In this document: positions 58,234 through 64,000 of the stretch, piece by piece
How positions within the stretch are numbered: the stretch's first letter is position 1
Layout: the number at the start of each line of letters is the position of its first letter
Source: JACRAR01 sp041674385
GTDB lineage: Bacteria > Pseudomonadota > Gammaproteobacteria > Burkholderiales > Rhodocyclaceae
Length of the DNA: 64,000 bases
Direction of reading: 5' to 3'
Assembly (NCBI GenBank): GCA_041674385.1
Contig: JBAYVU010000003.1
Span: 81,626-145,625 of the forward strand
The notes under the pieces: generated by a model
What the model saw: only the letters and a program-made list of their open reading frames with translations
What the model was told of the DNA's origin: nothing
Database searches by the model: none
Program-made: the position numbers and the translations under genes

Positions 58234-59947
58234 TCTGCCTGCGAATACGCTGGCCGGCCTTGGGGATGGCGCTCAAAAGCTTGCGGGTATACGGGTGCTG
58301 CGGCCGCAGATAGATTTCATCCGAGTCGGCATACTCCACCACTTCACCCCGATTCATCACCAGCACCTGGTCGGACATGTATTTGACAACCGCCAGATCG
58401 TGCGAGATGAAGATGTAGGAAAGCCCGAACTCGTCCTGCAAATCCTGCAACAGGTTGAGCACTTGCGCCTGCACCGAAACATCCAGCGCGGAAACCGATT
58501 CGTCGCAAATCAGGATGTCCGGCTTCATGGTCAAGCAGCGTGCGATGGCGATGCGCTGCCGCTGTCCGCCGGAAAATTCATGCGGATACTTATGATAGGC
58601 AGCCTCGGACAAGCCGACGCGGGCCAGCAACTCATCCACCAACCGCCGGCGCGCCGCGTCGCCGCTGCCGATGCCATGAATCGACAGCGGCTCGGAGAGG
58701 ATCTGCCCGACGGTAAAGCGCGGGTTGAGCGACGCATAGGGGTTTTGAAAGACGATCTGGATGCGCCGCTTGTAGCGCTTGAACTCGGCTTCCGGCATCG
58801 AGAACAGGTCGCGCCCTTCGAACAGCGCTGCGCCGGCAGTCGCTTCATGCAAACGCATCAGCGTGAGCCCGACGGTGGTCTTGCCGGAACCCGATTCGCC
58901 GACCACGCCGAGGGTCTTGCCGCGCGGCAGCTTGAAGGAAACGCCGTGCGCCGCCTTGAATTCGCGCTTGCCGAACAAGCCTTCGCGCGTAAAAAAACTC
59001 TTGCCGAGGTTGCGCACCTCGAGAATCACCGGCTCGCTGCCGACGACGCCGCGCCGGCGCTCGGCGGGTTCCGGCGGCGGGATATCGGCCTGCATGAAAT
59101 CCTCGATCACCGCCAGGCGCTGCGGGCGTTTCTCCAGCGGCGGGCGACACTTGAGCAACGCGCGCGTGTAGCTGTCGCGGGGATTGCCGAACACCTGGTC
59201 GCTGCTGCCCTGCTCGCGTATCCCGCCGTCGCGCATCACCACCACCCGGTCGGCGATCTCGCCGACCACGGCCAGATCGTGGGTGATGAACAGCACCGAC
59301 ATGCGATGCTTGTCCTGCAGTGCCGCCAGCAGTTCGAGGATCTGTTTCTGGATGGTCACGTCGAGCGCGGTGGTCGGCTCGTCGGCGATCAGCAGCCTGG
59401 GGTTGCAGGCGATCGCCATGGCGATCATGGCGCGTTGCTGTTGCCCGCCGGAGAGCTGAAAGGGGTAGGCCGAACTCTTCGCCTGCGGGTCGGGGATACC
59501 GACTTCATCGAGCAGTTCGAGCACCCGCGCCCGCGCCTGGCGCGAACTCAGGCCCATATGCAGGCGCAAGGTTTCGGCGATCTGGTAACCGACGGTGAAT
59601 ACCGGATTGAGGGAACTCATCGGCTCCTGGAAGATCATCGAGATATCCCTGCCGCGCAGATCGCGCAGCGCGTTCTTCGGCAGTTCCAGCAGGTTGCGCC
59701 CGCCATAGACGATCCGGCTGCCGGGCAGGACGATGGCATTTTCCGGCGGCAGCAGGCCGAGGATGGCCAAGGCAGTCACCGATTTGCCGCTGCCCGATTC
59801 GCCGACCAGGGCGACCGTGGCATTCTCCGGAATATCGAAGCCGATGCCCTTGACCGCTTCAAAGTCGGGCTGCTTGCCGTGCTTGTCGAGACGGAAGGAG
59901 ACGCGCAGGTCGCGCACGCCGAGCAGGGTGTCCGATTCCGTTGTCAT
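58220..59947 (-). CDS. yejF: Oligopeptide ABC transporter ATPase with two nucleotide-binding domains
   Basis: 575 residues from ATG 59947 (MTTESDTLLGVRDL), overlapping the yejE stop by 4 bases. Two ATPase domains in one chain: Walker A GESGSGKSV and GESGSGKTT, signatures LSGGQQQRAMIAMA and FSGGQRQRIAIAR, and H-loops FITHDLAVVGE and FISHDLAVVKY. The fused form is typical of YejF, which powers import of peptides such as microcin C. Confidence 0.93.
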   Translation of the reverse strand: MTTESDTLLGVRDLRVSFRLDKHGKQPDFEAVKGIGFDIPENATVALVGESGSGKSVTALAILGLLPPENAIVLPGSRIVYGGRNLLELPKNALRDLRGRDISMIFQEPMSSLNPVFTVGYQIAETLRLHMGLSSRQARARVLELLDEVGIPDPQAKSSAYPFQLSGGQQQRAMIAMAIACNPRLLIADEPTTALDVTIQKQILELLAALQDKHRMSVLFITHDLAVVGEIADRVVVMRDGGIREQGSSDQVFGNPRDSYTRALLKCRPPLEKRPQRLAVIEDFMQADIPPPEPAERRRGVVGSEPVILEVRNLGKSFFTREGLFGKREFKAAHGVSFKLPRGKTLGVVGESGSGKTTVGLTLMRLHEATAGAALFEGRDLFSMPEAEFKRYKRRIQIVFQNPYASLNPRFTVGQILSEPLSIHGIGSGDAARRRLVDELLARVGLSEAAYHKYPHEFSGGQRQRIAIARCLTMKPDILICDESVSALDVSVQAQVLNLLQDLQDEFGLSYIFISHDLAVVKYMSDQVLVMNRGEVVEYADSDEIYLRPQHPYTRKLLSAIPKAGQRIRRQISPA

Positions 59948-61083
59948 TTGAGCTTCGGGTCGAGCGCATCGCGCAGCGCATCGGTGAACAGCGAGAAAGC
60001 CGTCACCAGCACCGCCATCGCGGCGCTGGCCGCCGCCAGCTGCCACCACTTGCCGAGGATCAGTTCGTTCTGCGCCTCGTTGAGCATGCTGCCCCAGGAG
60101 GCCACGCCGACCGGCACGCCGAAGCCCAGGAAGCTCAGGATCACTTCGGACTTGATGAAGCCCACGGTCAATATGGACAACTGCACCAGCGCGACATGAC
60201 TCACGTTGGGGAAGATGTGGATGAACATCCGGCGCAGGTTCGACGCGCCGATGGCATCCGCCGCCAGCACATATTCGCGGCCCTTGTGCTTGATGTATTC
60301 GGCGCGGATCTGCCGATAGACGCCGGTCCAGCCGGTCAGGCCGAGGATCAGCACGATAGTCGCCACGCCTTTCTGTTGCAGCACCGCCGCCACCGCCAGG
60401 ATCAGCAGCAGATAGGGAATGGAAGTGAACACGCTGTAGAACCAGTTGAGGAAATCGTCCACCCAGCTGCCGTAATAGCCCGATACGGCACCGAGCAGCG
60501 TCCCCAGCAGCGTGGCCAGCAGGGCGGCGGCCAAGCCGACGATGATCGAGGTCTCCGAACCCTTGACGGTCTTCAAGACGATGTCATGCCCCCACTTGTC
60601 GGCGCCGAAGGGCAGTGTGGCGCGCTTTTCCTGCACTGCCTCGGCACGACGGGCGCCCTGTCCGCCGCGAATCTCGGCGATCTCCCGGGCGAGCGGATCA
60701 ACGATGCCGTAGTCATCAAGCGCCGCGCCGCCTGTTGAGCCTGTCGCCCCTGCCGCCGCAGCGCGTTCGGCGCGCAATTGGCGCAGGATGGGGCCGAGCG
60801 GATCGCGCGGATTCTCCGGGGGCGCCTCCTCGGCCGCATCGATTCCCTGCACGCCGCGCTCCTCGGCGGTCTGCGCGCCGAGGAAAGCGGGCGGCGCATA
60901 ATTGACGCCGACCTCGGCATCCCAGTTCTTGGCGACAATGCCAGTTGCCGAGAGCAGCAGGGTCAGCAGGAACATCACCACCACGGCCAGCGCCGCCATC
61001 GCCAACCGGTCGCTGCGCAGGCGCCGCCAAGCCAGGGCCCAGAGTCCCGGCGAAGTCGGTGTCGCGATGGTGAGAGTGTTCAT
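59944..61083 (-). CDS. yejE: Oligopeptide ABC transporter permease
   Basis: 379 residues. N-terminal membrane helix, a long polar insert rich in Pro/Ala/Glu (about 60-150), then the permease core with FGADKWGHDIVLKTVKG, YFGSW-like loops (VSGYYGSWVDDFLNWFYS), EAA loop AADAIGASNLRRMFIHIFPNV and LSFLGFGVPVGVASWGSML. This is the YejE/OppC type. The expected upstream partners yejA (binding protein) and yejB (permease) are missing; upstream lies a toxin-antitoxin pair. Confidence 0.9.
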   Translation of the reverse strand: MNTLTIATPTSPGLWALAWRRLRSDRLAMAALAVVVMFLLTLLLSATGIVAKNWDAEVGVNYAPPAFLGAQTAEERGVQGIDAAEEAPPENPRDPLGPILRQLRAERAAAAGATGSTGGAALDDYGIVDPLAREIAEIRGGQGARRAEAVQEKRATLPFGADKWGHDIVLKTVKGSETSIIVGLAAALLATLLGTLLGAVSGYYGSWVDDFLNWFYSVFTSIPYLLLILAVAAVLQQKGVATIVLILGLTGWTGVYRQIRAEYIKHKGREYVLAADAIGASNLRRMFIHIFPNVSHVALVQLSILTVGFIKSEVILSFLGFGVPVGVASWGSMLNEAQNELILGKWWQLAAASAAMAVLVTAFSLFTDALRDALDPKLK

Positions 61084-61143
61084 TCTACAAACTTTCCGGA
61101 AAGCGACGGAACGTGCCGTGAACTTTCCATGCTGCGAGGCTGT

Positions 61144-61174
61144 CTAGCACCCCAGAACCAACTTCGGGCACTAG
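61144..61174 (-). repeat. 31-base dispersed repeat, copy E
   Basis: On the minus strand reads CTAGTGCCCGAAG, TTGGTTCTGGGGTGCTAG. Its first TAG is the stop codon of the HigA-like antitoxin gene. It stands between that gene and yejE and differs from copy D at 6 of 31 positions. Confidence 0.65.
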
Positions 61175-61614
61175 CTTGGCACGAACACTGCCGGACTGAC
61201 ATTGAAAAATTTGGCCAGTTTCCCGGCCAGGGTTGCACTGATCTTGCGTTTCCCGGCCAGGATGGCGGACAGATTGCTCTGCGGTACGACTTCAGCCAAC
61301 TCACCCTGCTTTAGGCCGCGAATTTCGATCAGATACCGCAAGACCTCCTTGGGTTCGGCGGGTTCGATGGCAAAACGATGGGATTCGTAGTCCTCCACCA
61401 ATTCACCAACCAGATCGAGCAAACCGGCCAATGCATGACTTTCCTTGTCGCCGACTACGTCAAGCAGGTAGTTCATCAGCACCACCAGCCGGTCGTACTC
61501 TTCCTCGCTGCGGATCGGTCGCAGATGCGCGACACGGTCGAAAGCGGCCCAAGTCTGTTGCAATGCGCGGATGTCGATTTTGACGTTCGATGCGGTAACG
61601 GTCGCCATGATCAC
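61171..61614 (-). CDS. HigA-type antitoxin (HTH, Xre family)
   Basis: 147 residues from GTG 61614 or 145 from ATG 61608. The C-terminal half is an HTH: LRYLIEIRGLKQGELAEVVPQSNLSAILAGKRKISATLAGKLAKFF. The N-terminal part is helical (YDRLVVLMNYLLDVVGDKES). It follows the toxin gene with an overlap, the toxin-first order of HigBA. It neutralises HigB and represses the operon through the palindrome at 61921-61937. Confidence 0.88.
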   Translation of the reverse strand: MIMATVTASNVKIDIRALQQTWAAFDRVAHLRPIRSEEEYDRLVVLMNYLLDVVGDKESHALAGLLDLVGELVEDYESHRFAIEPAEPKEVLRYLIEIRGLKQGELAEVVPQSNLSAILAGKRKISATLAGKLAKFFNVSPAVFVPS

Positions 61615-61913
61615 ACTCTACCCTTCCTGTATATCTTGCACCAGTTGTCGTATTCCCGATGACTCATCACCCAGCGCACGAATATTTTTCCATCCCGATA
61701 GCGCACAACAGCGACAAGTCGGAAATTGTTGCCGCCGACATTGAAAACCGTATAAGGCGCAACGTAGTCCACACTGCCAAATCTCTGCCGCAAATCGGCA
61801 AAATCGACGAAGCGCGAGTGCTCGGCCACGGTGTGCCAGTTGCGCAAGGGCTGCTCGGCTTCAGGATGCTTGTGCCAGAAATCACGCAGCATCTTTAGCG
61901 AAATGATGTGCAT
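61611..61913 (-). CDS. HigB-type mRNA interferase toxin
   Basis: 100 residues: MHIISLKMLRDFWHKHPEAEQPLRNWH, RFGSVDYVAPYTVFNVGGNNFRLVAVV and VRWVMSHREYDNW match the HigB (PF09907-type) toxins. It cleaves mRNA on the ribosome when the antitoxin is lost. The promoter -10 (TATAGT, 61924-61919) is so close to ATG 61913 that the transcript would be nearly leaderless; Met8 is an alternative start. Confidence 0.9.
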   Translation of the reverse strand: MHIISLKMLRDFWHKHPEAEQPLRNWHTVAEHSRFVDFADLRQRFGSVDYVAPYTVFNVGGNNFRLVAVVRYRDGKIFVRWVMSHREYDNWCKIYRKGRV

Positions 61914-61918
61914 GGCCG

Positions 61919-61947
61919 ACTATATCAAAATGATATACATGTCGCAA
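61919..61947 (-). promoter_or_regulatory. HigBA promoter and operator
   Basis: On the minus strand, TTGCGA (61947-61942) and TATAGT (61924-61919) are 17 bases apart. The palindrome TATATCA-AAA-TGATATA (61921-61937) overlaps the -10 and spacer, as expected for autorepression by the antitoxin. Confidence 0.65.
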
Positions 61948-62334
61948 GAGCTTTACGATTTGAACCCAGGCTGGCTCCGATCAGCCAGCCAAGGCTTTCG
62001 GATCAAAGAACTTACGCATCTCAACGGCGGTAGCCAGCAATAAACCGCCATCCGATACGGCATCACCGGTGACAGGACATCGGCCAAAGCAGCCATCTCC
62101 CTTCCACACTGATTAGGTCCGCTTTCACCGTTATAACAGACTCAAAACCGGCGCATCTCAAAGTGTCTTAAAGGTCTAATCTATTCGGTTTGCCGGGATC
62201 AAATGAAGCTAAGTCTTAGAAGCAAAGACCACAGTCGTAAGGAATTTCACCGATAATAGCGTTATAGAAATACTAGGCACTATGCAGACCTGAATCTAAA
62301 ATGCGTGCCGATGCTGCCAGACTAGACAGGGTAA
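61948..62334. other. Gap without a recognisable gene, near an island boundary
   Basis: 387 bases between HigB and the methyltransferase. Base composition falls from left to right. On the minus strand a short open stretch (about 62110 to 61981, TGA at 61983-61981) reads ...VTGDAVSDGGLLLATAVEM then RKFFDPKALAG; it could be the tail of a lost gene, but I do not recognise it. TTATAACAG-like AT-rich blocks at 62132-62290 may hold the promoter of the gene at 62335. Confidence 0.4.
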
Positions 62335-63555
62335 TTGATACAGTTGTCCCATACTCCAAAAACCTCCGACTATTTTGGTCGCTATTACACCGACTCAGTC
62401 GTCGCCAGACTTCTAGTTGAGTCAATGGCCATACGTGCGCCCAGATTGGCTATAGACTTAGGCGCAGGTAGTGGCGTGCTTGCCGGCGAAGCAAGTTTGC
62501 AATGGGAGGGAACTAGATTCATAACAGTCGACATTGACAGTGCGGCTGCTAGCGCGAAATTTCGCCAGCTTCGTGGACGCGTGTTTACTCATCACACTGC
62601 GGACGCACTAGCCAAGTCACTTTCTGAAACAATTGGGCTACCTTACGGGAAGGCAGACTCCGGCTTATGTAATCCGCCGTACATTCGCCCTAGATGGCGC
62701 AAACATTTTGGAGAAATTCTCGAGGATGCAGGCCTAAGTCATGTCATCCCAAAGCTTGGTTGCATTCAAGCTGACGTCCTATTCATCGCACAAAATCTGC
62801 GTTTCCTTAAGTCAGGTGGAAAACTGGGCCTTATTCTCCCTGATGGGATTATTGCAGGCGAGAAATACGCAGAACTTCGACGTACTTTAGCAACCACCCA
62901 CAGAATCGAACGTGTCATCGAACTTCCGCGCCGCATCTTTCGTAACACTGATGCTAAGGCGCACATCGTTGTGCTTCTAAAAGACCAACAAGGCCATGGT
63001 GACATTCGAGTCCAGCAGCTTGGCAACAACGGACTGCTATCACAACCAATTCAATTAACTGCAGATCAAGCTGAACAGCGTCTAGACTATTCGTACTTGG
63101 CTTCAAGTTTGCCTGCCAATGATATCTGCGGAGGACTTGTACTTCGTGATGTCACACTTGCGATCCGCCGAGGGGCCTATTCTTCGTCTGATCGAAAAAA
63201 CCTTTCTTTCCCCGTATTCCATACCACCGACTTTGTGTGCGGTTCAGCAGAAGTACCTGCCGAGTTCCGACTAAACAAGAAAAACCAGCGCGCAGCTAAT
63301 GTTCCTCTCGCGCAAGCGGGTGACATTCTTCTATCGCGGGTCGGGAGAAATCTGGAGCAGAAGGTCTGTTACGTTACAGAAGGTGTAATTGCCGTATCGG
63401 ACTGTATTCTTGTGCTGCGCGTAGAACAGAGATACCAAATGAGAGTTTTTAGATATCTAACAAGCACCCAAGGCCGTGCAGCTTTATTGGCCGCATCGCA
63501 TGGCGTAGGTGCAAGCTTCATCACAACAGATGCAGTGCTTGACCTTAAGTTTTAG
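62335..63555 (+). CDS. N6-adenine DNA methyltransferase with specificity-like C-terminus
   Basis: 406 residues from TTG 62335 (AGGG 4 bases upstream). SAM motif I AIDLGAGSGVLA (39-50) and catalytic NPPY at 113-116 mark an amino-methyltransferase. VLFIAQNLRFLKSGGKLGLILPDGI and RIERVIELPRRIFRNTDAKAHIVVL are typical of type I/HsdM-like enzymes. The C-terminal 130 residues (FPVFHTTDF, AQAGDILLSRVGRN, AVSDCILVLRV, GVGASFITTDAVLDLKF) resemble one HsdS target-recognition unit, so modification and specificity appear fused. No restriction subunit is visible. Base composition and codon use are clearly more AT-rich than the rest of the window, a sign of transfer. Confidence 0.82.
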   Translation: MIQLSHTPKTSDYFGRYYTDSVVARLLVESMAIRAPRLAIDLGAGSGVLAGEASLQWEGTRFITVDIDSAAASAKFRQLRGRVFTHHTADALAKSLSETIGLPYGKADSGLCNPPYIRPRWRKHFGEILEDAGLSHVIPKLGCIQADVLFIAQNLRFLKSGGKLGLILPDGIIAGEKYAELRRTLATTHRIERVIELPRRIFRNTDAKAHIVVLLKDQQGHGDIRVQQLGNNGLLSQPIQLTADQAEQRLDYSYLASSLPANDICGGLVLRDVTLAIRRGAYSSSDRKNLSFPVFHTTDFVCGSAEVPAEFRLNKKNQRAANVPLAQAGDILLSRVGRNLEQKVCYVTEGVIAVSDCILVLRVEQRYQMRVFRYLTSTQGRAALLAASHGVGASFITTDAVLDLKF

Positions 63556-63701
63556 TAGATGGAAATCTAACTCCTTACGACTGAATTAGGGAACAGAACC
63601 GCCCCGCCACATTAATAGGAACAAATATCTTAGTGCGGGTTGCAACTTGCTCTGATCGGTACTATTGATCCAATTCATTACATAGGCGCAAGAAATACGC
63701 A

Positions 63702-63896
63702 ATGACCCAAAATAGTGGCAACCATGCTGATGGCATTAACCTGCTAAACATCATTAGGCATCTGTGCACTACGAAAATACGCCATCCGATGACGATTGAG
63801 CAAACCAAGGCTTGGTTAAATCAATTCACTCCCGGACCGGAAAAAACTTTAGGGCTGCTTATCCTACGATACTTAATATCAGTAGTGTCCGGTTAA
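63702..63896 (+). pseudogene. 5' fragment of a gene cut by an IS4-family element
   Basis: 64 codons are open, but the last few (SVVSG) come from the insertion sequence end at about 63881. The native part (MTIEQTKAWLNQFTPGPEKT, LGLLILRYLI) looks like the N-terminus of a longer protein. The W-x-x-QF and helix pattern recalls the start of phosphoribosyltransferase-like (PRTase-CE) proteins found in conflict systems, but that is a guess from pattern alone. It is AT-rich like the methyltransferase and 146 bases downstream of it. Confidence 0.55.
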
Positions 63897-64000
63897 GAAT
63901 CGAACAAAGTCAGTTGTTTAGCACCGAGAGTCATTTCAGGAAGCATGGCATCGAGCTGCAAGGCGCGTGAAATCTCGGTTTTCTCGAAAACGGAGACTGA
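63881..64000 (-). mobile_element. IS4-family insertion sequence, end only
   Basis: The terminal sequence AGTAGTGTCCGGTTAAGAAT begins at about 63881 and is followed at once by a transposase 3' end on the minus strand. The exact terminus and target duplication cannot be fixed without the other end, which lies beyond the window. Confidence 0.7.
63893..64000 (-). CDS. IS4-family transposase, C-terminal 35 residues
   Basis: On the minus strand from the window edge: SVSVFEKTEISRALQ, then MTLGAKQLTLFDS and TAA at 63895-63893. The VFEKT...QLxLFD ending is characteristic of IS4-type DDE transposases, which commonly finish within a few bases of the terminal inverted repeat. The rest is outside the window. 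Confidence 0.75.
   Translation of the reverse strand, partial: SVSVFEKTEISRALQLDAMLPEMTLGAKQLTLFDS

Noticed and set aside
1..64000. tRNA, rRNA, CRISPR arrays, replication origin
   Set aside because: Scanned by eye for T-loop motifs, rRNA landmarks, spaced direct repeats and DnaA-box clusters; none found.

Overview
The window is a dense, GC-rich (clearly above 55% by eye) stretch of bacterial chromosome. Most genes have their best-known relatives in Betaproteobacteria, and a Rhodocyclales-like organism would fit. The taxonomic clues are the gmk-rpoZ-spoT block, a pcm/rhodanese/tolC run close to waaA, SlmA, a DUF3460 gene, an OxyR with both redox cysteines, and LPS, TonB-ExbBD and HD-GYP genes packed with 4-base overlaps. 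This placement is inference from gene content. I saw no rRNA, tRNA or CRISPR array.

Layout. 1-5.6 kb: a WD40 protein running off the left edge, then divergently an outer-membrane barrel protein and four exported proteins, two of them LPP20-like, which look like one envelope system. 5.6-9.9 kb: oxyR and a SWIM/SNF2 helicase. 10-12 kb: a bacteriohemerythrin behind an FNR-type promoter, a secreted RNase with its barstar inhibitor, and a Nudix hydrolase. 12-18.4 kb: a PAS-GGDEF-EAL protein, a NarL-type two-component system and an HU protein. 18.6-22.8 kb: argB, slmA, modABC. 22.8-27.7 kb: DUF3460, spoT, rpoZ, gmk and a cyclase-hemerythrin fusion. 27.7-37 kb: a malonyl-CoA-synthase-like ligase, a HAD nucleotidase, a ferredoxin-NADP reductase, an LPS core cluster (epimerase, glycosyltransferase, waaC, waaA) and a second acyl-CoA ligase. 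37-44.3 kb: tolC, rhodanese, pcm, an unknown protein, an alpha-carbonic anhydrase fusion and thiC. 44.3-50.2 kb: an HD hydrolase, a cysteine-cluster protein, two tandem HD-GYP genes, uppP, an esterase and a methyltransferase. 50.2-57.1 kb: an RNB exoribonuclease, a TonB-like protein, aroE, mtgA and tonB-exbB-exbD-exbD. 57.1-61.1 kb: a radical SAM protein and yejF/yejE without yejA or yejB.

The last 3 kb differs. After yejE come a HigBA-type toxin-antitoxin pair, an AT-richer tract with an N6-adenine methyltransferase carrying a specificity-like C-terminus, a short gene fragment, and the end of an IS4-family element that cuts the fragment. This looks like the edge of an acquired, partly decayed defence island.

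The most unusual signals are not genes. A 31-base imperfectly palindromic repeat occurs at least five times, at gene junctions, and in three copies it contains the stop codon of the adjoining gene. Separately, a palindrome TATGGCAAANGCCATA lies upstream of both the HU gene and the GGDEF-EAL gene, on either side of the two-component system between them, and may be its operator.
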